Below, piece after piece: positions 49,096-57,724 of a DNA stretch of 64,000 nt (position 1 is the first letter of the stretch; every line of letters begins with the position of its first letter). Below the pieces are notes generated by a model that was not told the origin of the DNA, did not search any database, and was given only the letters and a program-made list of their open reading frames with translations. Source of the stretch: an uncultured Flavobacteriales bacterium (GTDB lineage Bacteria; Bacteroidota; Bacteroidia; Flavobacteriales_G; Salibacteraceae); contig CAJXNO010000010.1 in the NCBI GenBank assembly GCA_913057205.1, positions 1 to 64,000 on the forward strand, given 5' to 3'. Made by a program: the position numbers and the translations under genes.

Positions 49096-52000
49096 TGTTC
49101 AAAGAATCATTGGTGTTGATTGGCGCAGGAGACTCTAATGGTTGTTCTTCACCATCCTTCCCATCTGGCTCCTCTTCTATCGGTTGATCGAAATCGATCT
49201 CAAAGCTTGATTCTTCGACCTCCTCCTCCTGGTTCTGTAGCGCCTCTATCTGTTCTTTTTTCTTCCGAGCAAGTTGCTTCACATCGTCTTCTTCGATGTA
49301 GTTTTCCAAGATGCTATTCACCGTGGCTGAAGCCTGGAACAGGTCGCCCCGCGTCATGTAAATCTCTGTTAGGAGCAATAAGCCCTTACCGATCCAATAT
49401 CCCTGCGACTGGTAGGATTCAACCAATTGAAAGACAATGGTCTCAGCCGAATCAAGTGAGTCGCGATTGAATTCCACCCGGGCGGTCAGATACAACGCCT
49501 CGGCCGACTGTGAAGGCGCACCTGACTTTATCACCTCTTGCAGGTGCGGGAGGGCTTCGGTTGGACTTTCCAGCTTCAGGTTAGATTTTGCAATGATCAA
49601 ATGCGCTTCGGTGGCAAGCTTCTCATCGCCTTTCTCTTCTTCCAATACGATGATTGCATTCGAAATGGCCCCCTGGTAGTTGTTTAAGAAATAGTTGCAG
49701 CGCATCTGCCCAATCTCCGCCTCACGCAGGTTGTCTTTGTAGTGTCCGACCAAGCTCAATCGCTTATAATAGGCCAGGGCTTCTGGGTAAGACTCGTTCT
49801 GGTAATTGAGTCGTGCTGCCTTCACTAAAGCAGACTCAGAGAACTTGTTCTTTGATCGATTTGCTACGAACTCGTAGTCTTCGAGTGCCGCATCTTCTTG
49901 CCCCATTTTGAACAAGCATTCAGCGCGGTAAAAACGCGCATTCAGGCTGAAGATTCCCTTCGTAAAACGGTTCAGGTATTTATCAAACGCTGCTACGGCT
50001 TCCTTGCACTGACCATTGAAGTACTGCACCTCAGCGGCCTCGTAATTGATGCTATCCAAGGCCATCTCAGAGATGTTCACATAATCCAACGAAGCGATGA
50101 GTTCCTCGTACTTCTCTACTTTGCCTTGATCCGTATAGATGTTTTGTACACCGATCAACGCTTCTCGGGTATCATCGAACGTGGTGTACTGTTCAATGAT
50201 GCTCAAGAAGGTTTTGAGCGCATTCTCATCATCTTGCCTGTTATAGTAGGTCTGACCGATGCTTACCAACGCCTTTCTGACATAACTGCTTCCCGGAAAA
50301 TCGTTGACCACCTTATTCAGGTTTTCAAGGGCTTTCCCTTCCTCGTTCATGGCAATGTACACGCGACCAATCTCATAATACGCGGCATCCAGGTAATGAG
50401 ATTCAGGGAATTCCTTCGTCAATTTCTCTAGGGAGGCCAGTTTAGCTTTCGGATTCTTCATTAAACCTTGCGTCATTCCTAGCTGGTAAAGCGCATAGTC
50501 TTGATCCGTCTTACCCCGCTTCACCGCCTTATCGTAATAATCGAAAGCAGTTGGATACTCGTTAAGCATGAAGTATGCATCACCGATCCGCAACTCAGCA
50601 TCGTTCAGCTTTACGGCATCCTTTTCCTTGCTGTAGGAGGTAAACCTGCGGAACCAACTCGTAGCTTCAGAGAATTGATCTCGCTGAAAATAAGCATAGC
50701 CGATGTTGTAGTTTGCCAAGTTGAAGTAAGGTGTGAGCACCGCACCTGGTGTGTAGATAAAGTCTTGGTATGATTGAACCGCTTCATCAAACTCACCTCT
50801 ATTGTACTGAGCTTCTGCGATCCAATAGTTAGCCTCTGCCGTGAAGCGCTTTGACTGGGGAAACTTCAAGGATTTCTCAAAGTAAGAGATGGCATCTCGA
50901 TACAATCGGTCTTGATACAGCGATACTCCCTTATTGAAAGCGATGCGCTGATAGGCTTCTTTCAGACCGATGTCTGGATCGTCATAGGATTCGATCGATG
51001 CCAACGCTGCATCATAGTTCTTTGAGGTCAAGTAAATGTTGACCAGGTAATCAAATGCTTGCTCGGTGCGATCGGTATCTGGATAGCGATCGATGTAGGC
51101 TTTGAACGCTTCAAGAGCTCCATCATACGGATCATAGCTCAATTCGTAAGAAAGCTGAGCAAACTTAAACAAGGCATCTTCCGTCAGCTTTGGATCAAAT
51201 TCCATTTGCGATGCTGATCGATAGGCATTCCGTGCGTATGACTTCTTATTCGCCTTCAGATAGCTCTCGCCGAGATGATAAGATGCATTCTGTCCTAACT
51301 CATCATCAGCGTAAGATATTTTGGAGAACTGTTCGACGGCTTCATCATACTGTCCGGCCTTGTAGTAAGCATATCCCATTACATAGTAGTCTTCCTTCTG
51401 CTTCGCCAACCTACTCTGCATGAAGGTTTCTAGAAATGGTACAGCTTCATCATACGCTTCCTCGTAGTAGAAAGCTTCACCCACCAAGCGAGCAATCTCA
51501 GCCTTGCGCTTTACGCCGTCCTTTCCGAGGAAGGGCTCCCCATAGCTCACTACATTTCCGAACTCCTCTTGGAAGTGATAGATCTGCACGATATAATACG
51601 GTACCACCTCCCCAAACTGTGGGTGCGACTCCAAGCTCTGGAAAGCCTTCAATGCAGCTGCATACTTTCCGCTGGAATAGTTGATGTGGGCCAAATAATA
51701 AACGCCTGGTGCATAGTACACCGAGGAGGCATTGTTCATCTGAAAGAACTGATCGGCAGCATCGTCAAAGCGGTCTTCTTGAAAATAAGCGTAGCCTTTC
51801 TTGAAAAGGTACTCACTGCGTTCTGGCTCACTGAGATATCGCGGACTAATGATCTCCTCGTAGTACTTGATGGCATCATCCCAATCTTTCTTCCGGTAAT
51901 TGTAGTTACCCAGTAAAAACCAAGCTTCTGGCACACGTGGAGTGGTGCTGTAGTTTCTGATAAAGTTCTTCAGAAGGAACTCCGCATCCTTGTGAAACAG

Positions 52001-52240
52001 CTGCAGCGCGCAATCAGCGACGTAGAAATGGGCATTCGCACTGATCTCTGAGTTTTGGTCTTCTACCTGATGGATCGCTTGCTCGAACTGATCTTTGGCG
52101 GCACCATAGAGTTGCTTCTCATAGAGCTCTAGCCCGCGTTCGTATTCCAATAGCGAGTGATTGAAGCTCATGGTCATTTGCGCAGACAGTTGCTGCACAA
52201 AGAGGAGCGAAAGAAACAAAACAATGGACCTGATCTTCAC
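49088..52240 (-). CDS. Large periplasmic TPR protein
   Basis: The protein is about 1050 residues. The start is placed at GTG 52240 (MKIRSIVLFLSLLF), which opens a normal signal peptide ending LSAQ; a TTG two codons upstream is equally possible. The rest is almost entirely tetratricopeptide repeats (about 20 units, e.g. AEAWFLLGNYNYRKKDWDDA-type and YYKAGQYDEAVEQF), resembling the TolA-binding YbgF/outer-membrane lipoprotein group. The last 70 residues are acidic and disordered. It probably scaffolds partners in the periplasm. The following gene, overlapping by 8 bases, encodes an outer-membrane barrel. Confidence 0.85.
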   Translation of the reverse strand: MKIRSIVLFLSLLFVQQLSAQMTMSFNHSLLEYERGLELYEKQLYGAAKDQFEQAIHQVEDQNSEISANAHFYVADCALQLFHKDAEFLLKNFIRNYSTTPRVPEAWFLLGNYNYRKKDWDDAIKYYEEIISPRYLSEPERSEYLFKKGYAYFQEDRFDDAADQFFQMNNASSVYYAPGVYYLAHINYSSGKYAAALKAFQSLESHPQFGEVVPYYIVQIYHFQEEFGNVVSYGEPFLGKDGVKRKAEIARLVGEAFYYEEAYDEAVPFLETFMQSRLAKQKEDYYVMGYAYYKAGQYDEAVEQFSKISYADDELGQNASYHLGESYLKANKKSYARNAYRSASQMEFDPKLTEDALFKFAQLSYELSYDPYDGALEAFKAYIDRYPDTDRTEQAFDYLVNIYLTSKNYDAALASIESYDDPDIGLKEAYQRIAFNKGVSLYQDRLYRDAISYFEKSLKFPQSKRFTAEANYWIAEAQYNRGEFDEAVQSYQDFIYTPGAVLTPYFNLANYNIGYAYFQRDQFSEATSWFRRFTSYSKEKDAVKLNDAELRIGDAYFMLNEYPTAFDYYDKAVKRGKTDQDYALYQLGMTQGLMKNPKAKLASLEKLTKEFPESHYLDAAYYEIGRVYIAMNEEGKALENLNKVVNDFPGSSYVRKALVSIGQTYYNRQDDENALKTFLSIIEQYTTFDDTREALIGVQNIYTDQGKVEKYEELIASLDYVNISEMALDSINYEAAEVQYFNGQCKEAVAAFDKYLNRFTKGIFSLNARFYRAECLFKMGQEDAALEDYEFVANRSKNKFSESALVKAARLNYQNESYPEALAYYKRLSLVGHYKDNLREAEIGQMRCNYFLNNYQGAISNAIIVLEEEKGDEKLATEAHLIIAKSNLKLESPTEALPHLQEVIKSGAPSQSAEALYLTARVEFNRDSLDSAETIVFQLVESYQSQGYWIGKGLLLLTEIYMTRGDLFQASATVNSILENYIEEDDVKQLARKKKEQIEALQNQEEEVEESSFEIDFDQPIEEEPDGKDGEEQPLESPAPINTNDSLNNE

Positions 52241-52246
52241 GGACAA

Positions 52247-52658
52247 AGCGTTTTAAAGGATGATGCTAAGGTATTTCTAGAGGAGGAGTAAGAGTTTCGT
52301 CCAGTCGCTAATTATCAACCCCCTACTGTTAAACGTAAATATGAGCGTTTGAGTCAGCTTGTGCTACAATAAACAAGACTGAGTCTGTTCATAATAGCTT
52401 ACCAAAAGCAATGAGCGCAAAGGACAGAAATTACTCGAAGAATCTTTAGATATCCATCTGAGCATCATCAACGAGTTTTGACTTCCATATGTTAAAATCA
52501 ATTCTAAGACCTTATCATTCGGGTTAACCATCGATCGGAATCCAACCCATATTTGAATACCTGAAAATCAAAAACATGACTACAATCATGTTTCAAGACC
52601 CATAAGAAGGGTAGATTATTGAACTACTTTAGCTCAATTAATGCACAAATCATTCCTT
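52247..52658. other. A/T-rich intergenic region upstream of the glycine-rich cargo gene
   Basis: About 410 bases separate two divergent genes, with no convincing reading frame. The longest AUG frame noticed is 12 codons (52411-52449). A perfect inverted repeat AAACATGA-N6-TCATGTTT lies at 52572-52593. Near matches to the -7 consensus on the plus strand are CATATTTG (52547-52554) and TACTTTAG (just before the coding start), each with one mismatch. The region probably carries both promoters. Confidence 0.6.
52572..52593. repeat. Inverted repeat upstream of the glycine-rich cargo gene
   Basis: AAACATGA and TCATGTTT form a perfect 8-base pair set around six bases, about 65 bases before the start codon. 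It could be an operator or an mRNA leader hairpin. There is no U-run. Confidence 0.45.
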
Positions 52659-54497
52659 ATGAAACATTTTACACTTTTCAATTCTCTATTAACATTGACA
52701 CTTACGCTGTTTGTTAGCGTAGGATTATTCGCCCAGCAGTCTTGGGACTACTCCTTTACAGGGGCTGAGCAATTTTTTGTTGTACCCAGTTCAGGCAACT
52801 ACCAACTCGAAGTTTGGGGTGCCCAAGGTGGTAACGACCCAGAAGATCCAATCCTGGATCCAGGAGGCCGCGGCGGTTACAGTACAGGTGAGGTTTCACT
52901 AACAGCGGGCGACACCATTTTTATCTATGTAGGTAGCCAAGGAACAGGATGTACTACTTCCAGCTGGTGGTCAACCGGTGGTGGTGGTGCAACAGACATG
53001 CGTCTTGTAGGTGGTCTATGGGATAACAACGCTGGGCTTTATTCGCGCATCATCGTTGCAGGTGGTGGCGGTGGACGCCATGGCAAAGGCTATGAAACCC
53101 TTCAAGGATACATCGGTAACGATGGTGGAGGTTCTTCTGCTCCTACGTTCAGCACGAACGGCACAACCATTGTTGGAGCCAACCAAACAGGTGGTGGCTC
53201 AGCGAATTACAGCTACGCGCCAGCGAATGTTCCTGGATCATTTGGTTTTGGTAACCCTTATACCGGTAGCACCAATCAGTGTTCTGAAGGTGGTTACAAC
53301 GGCGGATCCGATGGTAACGACGCTTGGGCTTGTGGAGGTTCTGGCGGCGGATGGTACGGTGGTTGTACCTCGTGGCCAACCAGTGGAGGTGGCTCAGGAT
53401 ACGTTTACACTTCAACCAGCGTAACACCAGCTGGATACACTCCAACTGCAGCTTTTCAAATGACGAACGATCTATTGATCGCAGGTAATTCGTCTATGCC
53501 TGATCCGAACGGCGGTAACATGACCGGTAGACTTGGAAATGGATTTGCTCGCATCACATCCCTATTCGGTGTTGCGATCACGGGTGACTCCAGTGTAACG
53601 TGCACTGGTGATGCAGATGCTACTTTGACCGCTGCAGGTTTTGGAGGACAGAGCCCGTACTCTTACGTTTGGTCTACTTCAGCTACAACAGCAACCATCT
53701 CTAACCTCGCACCAGGTACTTACACGGTAACCATGACAGATAACAGCGGTGCTACATCTACTGCGAGCAAAGTAGTTGATGATCGCGATTCATTGATTCT
53801 TTCTTTCGTACAACAAGCCGCGACATGTGCAAATGATACGGATGGCGTTGCTGCCGTTTCAGCTGTTGGTGGTGTTGGCCCTTACACCTTTGCTTGGAAT
53901 AACGGAGCAACAGGAAGCCCAGTAGGAGGTCTTGCCCCAGGAAACTATGTAATCACGGTTACAGATGACCTTGGTTGTACCGCCTCGGATAACTTCATGG
54001 TTGATTACACCTATGACATTCCGGTAATTAACCTAGGTGAAGATACCGTCATTTGTGTGGGCAAGCCACTTACACTTGACGCTGGTAACCCAGGTGATAC
54101 GTACGCATGGAACACGAATGAAACTACCCAAACCATCATCGTTGATAGCTCTGCGAGTTACATCGTAACCGTTACCAATCAGTATGGCTGTTCTAACTTG
54201 GATCTCATCGAGGTTACGGTTGATGAGTGCTTAGGACAAGAAGAGTTGAACGCTGGTGATTTCGTGGTTTACCCGAATCCTACCAACGGTGCATTCTCCT
54301 TGAAGTGGAACGGATCTGCTGACGGTCAAGCCCAGGTAGTATGCTATGATCTTCACGGTAAGGTGGTTGCGCAGTCTGCCATCCAATTACGTGCAGGTCA
54401 AGCCGAGTTGGTAGATTTCAACCAACCAAAAGGACACTACGTGATGAAGCTGATCACAGAAAGTAACACGTACGTGCGATCCATCATCGTGCAGTAA
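52659..54497 (+). CDS. Glycine-rich secreted protein with SprB-like repeats and T9SS type A sorting domain
   Basis: The product is 612 residues from the ATG at 52659 (MKHFTLFNSLLTLTL); an ATG six codons upstream is possible. After a signal peptide ending LFAQ, residues about 25-290 form a glycine-rich domain of the ALK/LTK-like type, with FTGAEQFFVVPSSGNYQLE at its start and many GGGGA/GGSGGG clusters and cysteines. SprB-like repeats follow (SPYSYVWSTSATTATISNL, GPYTFAWNNGATGSPVGGL), then an Ig-like unit with PGDTYAWNTNETTQTI. The last about 75 residues carry VVYPNPTNGAFSL, CYDLHGKVV and the closing SIIVQ of the type A C-terminal signal. It is probably exported through the outer membrane and attached to the surface, acting in adhesion or matrix. 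Confidence 0.9.
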   Translation: MKHFTLFNSLLTLTLTLFVSVGLFAQQSWDYSFTGAEQFFVVPSSGNYQLEVWGAQGGNDPEDPILDPGGRGGYSTGEVSLTAGDTIFIYVGSQGTGCTTSSWWSTGGGGATDMRLVGGLWDNNAGLYSRIIVAGGGGGRHGKGYETLQGYIGNDGGGSSAPTFSTNGTTIVGANQTGGGSANYSYAPANVPGSFGFGNPYTGSTNQCSEGGYNGGSDGNDAWACGGSGGGWYGGCTSWPTSGGGSGYVYTSTSVTPAGYTPTAAFQMTNDLLIAGNSSMPDPNGGNMTGRLGNGFARITSLFGVAITGDSSVTCTGDADATLTAAGFGGQSPYSYVWSTSATTATISNLAPGTYTVTMTDNSGATSTASKVVDDRDSLILSFVQQAATCANDTDGVAAVSAVGGVGPYTFAWNNGATGSPVGGLAPGNYVITVTDDLGCTASDNFMVDYTYDIPVINLGEDTVICVGKPLTLDAGNPGDTYAWNTNETTQTIIVDSSASYIVTVTNQYGCSNLDLIEVTVDECLGQEELNAGDFVVYPNPTNGAFSLKWNGSADGQAQVVCYDLHGKVVAQSAIQLRAGQAELVDFNQPKGHYVMKLITESNTYVRSIIVQ

Positions 54498-54518
54498 ACG
54501 ATCATTGACTGTAAAATG

Positions 54519-54545
54519 GGCCTCAGCGAAAGCTGGGGCCTTTTT
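54519..54545 (+). terminator. Terminator after the glycine-rich gene
   Basis: Stem GGCCTCAGC/GCTGGGGCC with a GAAA tetraloop is followed by TTTTT. The hairpin overlaps the last five codons of the convergent DinB-like gene, so one sequence serves as terminator on one strand and coding end on the other. Confidence 0.88.
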
Positions 54546-54990
54546 GTTTACCGCGCTCTCTTGCCCAGAAGATGAAATCTCCCGATGGTGGTTCTATGCC
54601 CGCCTCACTCCAACATGATGCGATCTGGGCTCGATGATGGGCGGAATGAATAATCAGGTGGGTCAGGATCTCATCCAAGGAGTTCTTGAACGCATTACCC
54701 GATGAGTTCTGATATGCGTGTACCTTCTTTAGGTTACCGGTTTCCAATAGCCGGAAGATGGTATCATGACATCTTCGGTTGAGTTCATGTAGACGCTCTG
54801 GAGCATGCTGTTCCCAGACACCTACTTCGGCTTCACGGTCTTGTACCCGAGACACCCATATCTCCAGCGCATTGAGCAAATGGCTCAACAATGACTTCAC
54901 CTTCTCTGGTGAGTCTGGATGATCATTGAGCACGTCAATGAAACGGCCAATAACTTCTTCGTTGTATTGAAACTGTCGCAGGTAGTTCAT
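54523..54990 (-). CDS. DinB-like four-helix protein
   Basis: The product is 155 residues from the ATG at 54990 (MNYLRQFQYNEEVIGRF). The pattern is the DinB/YfiT four-helix bundle: a helix with HLLNALEIW, a central region, and the late IHSAHHRAQIASCWSEAG helix. His residues in HLLN, HSAHH and the equivalent positions would bind a divalent metal. Members include thiol-S-transferases (for example bacillithiol-linked), but the substrate here is unknown. It follows menD by 39 bases. Its last codons lie in the convergent terminator. Confidence 0.8.
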   Translation of the reverse strand: MNYLRQFQYNEEVIGRFIDVLNDHPDSPEKVKSLLSHLLNALEIWVSRVQDREAEVGVWEQHAPERLHELNRRCHDTIFRLLETGNLKKVHAYQNSSGNAFKNSLDEILTHLIIHSAHHRAQIASCWSEAGIEPPSGDFIFWARERGKQKGPSFR

Positions 54991-55029
54991 TAATAGCAAA
55001 AGAATACCTTTCTATCGAGACCTACAAGC

Positions 55030-56736
55030 TCACGCAAAGCGCTCCGCTAAGAATGGGAAGTATGCCTTCAAGATCTCTGGACTCGCGATGCGTGGGGTGA
55101 AGACCTCCAGCACGGCGCAGCGTGTTCGATCCGGATCTAGCAGTTGGAAAAGTCCTTGCTCCAGGTTATCCTCGTCTTCTGCCTTGATGTAATCCACGCC
55201 GTGGTACCTTACCAGTCCTTCAATGGACCCTGGGTCATGCTTTTCAATGAAGGCATCGGTTACCTCGTGTTGCTCCGGACCATCGATGATGCGAAAGATG
55301 TTCCCTCCGCTGTTGTTGATCACGATGATGCGCAAACGATCAATGCCCTCCTTCACAGCAAGTGCGTTGGAATCGTAGCGGAATGCTTGATCTCCTGAAA
55401 TGAAGACGACGGGTTTATGAGCTGCTTGCGCCGCACCAATTGCTGTACTCGTGCATCCCTCAATGCCACTTACTCCGCGATTTCCATAACACGTCACCCG
55501 AGGCAGTGGACTGAAAAGCTGGATGTACCTTACTACACTCGAGTTTCCCATCTGAAGGATAGAATCCTCTGGAACGAAGTCCATGATCCATTGAAACGCT
55601 TTAAAATCGCTCCACTCAATCTCACGCAAGTAATCATCATGCAGCGCTTCCATCTTGAAATACCGCTGTCGCCACCGAATGCCGAACCTACTTTCTGACT
55701 TCACCTCTAGCTCAGCAAAATCATCAAGTATGGGACGAGGGTGACCATTCAAAAGGATAGTCAGTGCCTCAAACGTATCCATCACATCATCGCCGAAATG
55801 CCAGTGCGCTTTGATGTCCTCCTTGTTGCTTCTGAAGAAGGCCTTTAATTTCTTACTGATGATGTTCTCGCCGATGGTAATGAGCAGGTCAGGAACATAA
55901 GCCTTCGCCTCGTTGTCATCGGTCAATCCGGCTATGGTTCGATCGATACAGGCTACGAAGCCGAGGTGATGGATGTGGGAAGTGGTCTCTGTGATGATGG
56001 CCACGCGTGGGTCTTCATTCAACCGCTTCAAGGGCTCCAAACACGCTTCTGCCTGACTGCTTTGGGTAACCAGAATGGCAATGCGCTCCGCTTTTTTCCA
56101 TGCCTCCCTTAGTCGGAGCTTCAGCTCAGGAGCAAAAGAATGACTCCCCTGCTCTATCGTCAACTTTGGACGTTGTGCAGGAAGCCAGCTTTTGGTTCCG
56201 TACAAAGGCTCACTCAACGGCACATTGATATGGATAGGACGGCCTTTCAACCTTGCCCATTCGAATGCTTCACTGACCAATCTCCGATTGAGCCATTCAT
56301 CCTCGGCACGATGCTCCTCCACCAATTGAACCGTCTTCACTACGAAATTGTCCATGGCAGACTGCTGGCGCATGCTCTGCCCCTCTCCTTGATCTATGCG
56401 TGCACTCGGTCGATCGGCTGTGATCGCTACCAATGGAATGCGCTGATAATATGCCTCCACCATCGCTGGTGTATAGTTGAGTACCGCCGAACCGCTGGTG
56501 CAACAGATGACCACCGGCTTTCGCTTTTGCTGAGCAATTCCTAAAGCCACGAACCCCGCAGAACGCTCATCCAATACACTTTGACAGTGAACCTGGTCCA
56601 ACGCGGTAAAACTGAGTGTGAATGGGGCATTTCTACTGCCGGGCGAAAGCACCACGTCTTCGATGCCCTTACTCAAGGCAACATCCACCAAGGTTCTCAC
56701 CGAACCGATCTCCGATATCATTCGCTCATCCTTCAT
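55030..56736 (-). CDS. menD: 2-succinyl-5-enolpyruvyl-6-hydroxy-3-cyclohexene-1-carboxylate synthase
   Basis: The 568-residue thiamine-diphosphate enzyme carries out the second step of menaquinone synthesis, joining isochorismate with 2-oxoglutarate. The opening part has VDVALSKGIEDVVLSPGSRNAP and VDERSAGFVALGIAQ. The ThDP-Mg2+ motif reads GDQAFRYDSNAL through VINNSGGNIF. It overlaps menF by 11 bases, so the two steps are translated together. Menaquinone is the normal respiratory quinone of Bacteroidota. Other men genes are not in the window. Confidence 0.96.
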   Translation of the reverse strand: MKDERMISEIGSVRTLVDVALSKGIEDVVLSPGSRNAPFTLSFTALDQVHCQSVLDERSAGFVALGIAQQKRKPVVICCTSGSAVLNYTPAMVEAYYQRIPLVAITADRPSARIDQGEGQSMRQQSAMDNFVVKTVQLVEEHRAEDEWLNRRLVSEAFEWARLKGRPIHINVPLSEPLYGTKSWLPAQRPKLTIEQGSHSFAPELKLRLREAWKKAERIAILVTQSSQAEACLEPLKRLNEDPRVAIITETTSHIHHLGFVACIDRTIAGLTDDNEAKAYVPDLLITIGENIISKKLKAFFRSNKEDIKAHWHFGDDVMDTFEALTILLNGHPRPILDDFAELEVKSESRFGIRWRQRYFKMEALHDDYLREIEWSDFKAFQWIMDFVPEDSILQMGNSSVVRYIQLFSPLPRVTCYGNRGVSGIEGCTSTAIGAAQAAHKPVVFISGDQAFRYDSNALAVKEGIDRLRIIVINNSGGNIFRIIDGPEQHEVTDAFIEKHDPGSIEGLVRYHGVDYIKAEDEDNLEQGLFQLLDPDRTRCAVLEVFTPRIASPEILKAYFPFLAERFA

Positions 56737-57718
56737 ACACCAATGCGCTCAATACAGCTTTTTTCTTCTGTTCTGTTTCCTCCCACTCCCGACTCGGGTC
56801 GGATTGGGCATTGATTCCCCCACCTGAATAGTACCACAACTCTTCTTGGAACAACTGCATGCACCTCAGGTTGACAAATAACTGGCTTTTTCCGGAGCCA
56901 CTCATCACTCCCAAGTAACCCGTGTAAAGACTCCGATCATGTGGCTCCAGTTCGGCGATGACTTCTTTGGCTTTAGCTCGTGGGTAACCTGAAACTGCAG
57001 GGGTTGGATGCAATCGCTCCGCAAACACACTGATCGGCTGAAGCGACTTCCATTGAAACAACGTTCGAAGGTGCTTGATCTCTCCATACGTCAACTCGTG
57101 CACGTCGCCCACTTCAACGGGAACATCCGTGAGCTGCTCCATGATGTCCTTTGAAACCAATAATTGCTCGTCGAACTCCTTTTGGGTAAAATCTTCGTCC
57201 ACTGGCATCGTTCCCGCTAATGCCATGGTGTGAAAATCTTCATCATAGCGATTGATCAGGGTTTCTGGTGTTGCGCCCATCCACGTGCCATAAGCTGGCG
57301 AATGGATCAAGTAGACAAACGCTTGCGGAAACTTCTCTCGCAGGGCCGTTAGGCTTTCACTTAACCTCAACCCTTGCCGATCCTGTGTATCAATACGCGA
57401 AAGCACGACCTTTCCTTGCATCTCTGAAGCACGTTGTACCGCTTCCGCTACCATCCTTTCATAGCTCGACCGGTCCGTGTGATGGGCAAGAATCTGTTTG
57501 GTAAACGACACTTCAATTTCATTCAGGTGCACTTCCTCGTGCACATCCGCTCGGATGTATTGCTTTGGGCCGTGGTCTGAAAACGGACGCAGCACAAAGC
57601 AATCCAACACCGGGTCAAAGGTTTGAGCCGCCCCAAAGTCTTCTTGGTGCAGCTTCCAAAAGCTAGACGCTCCGGGCAAGGAATAAATGGCGATATGGTG
57701 GTCTCGGGCGATCTGCAC
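56726..57718 (-). CDS. menF: Isochorismate synthase
   Basis: The 330-residue chorismate-utilising enzyme converts chorismate to isochorismate for menaquinone. The start codon is GTG at 57718. The conserved C-terminal core contains YLIHSPAYGTWMGATPETL, LAGTMP, the HLRTLFQW region, LHPTPAVSGYPRAKA and YYSGGGINAQSDPSREWEE. The N-terminal domain is short, which is common for this group. It begins only 6 bases after the metalloprotease stop and overlaps menD by 11 bases. An alternative assignment, EntC for siderophores, is unlikely given menD. Confidence 0.92.
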   Translation of the reverse strand: MQIARDHHIAIYSLPGASSFWKLHQEDFGAAQTFDPVLDCFVLRPFSDHGPKQYIRADVHEEVHLNEIEVSFTKQILAHHTDRSSYERMVAEAVQRASEMQGKVVLSRIDTQDRQGLRLSESLTALREKFPQAFVYLIHSPAYGTWMGATPETLINRYDEDFHTMALAGTMPVDEDFTQKEFDEQLLVSKDIMEQLTDVPVEVGDVHELTYGEIKHLRTLFQWKSLQPISVFAERLHPTPAVSGYPRAKAKEVIAELEPHDRSLYTGYLGVMSGSGKSQLFVNLRCMQLFQEELWYYSGGGINAQSDPSREWEETEQKKKAVLSALVYEG

Positions 57719-57724
57719 GATGCA

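Noticed and set aside
52411-52449. Twelve-codon AUG frame in the large intergenic region
   Set aside because: Too short, no similarity recognised, and no start signals; expected by chance in 400 bases.
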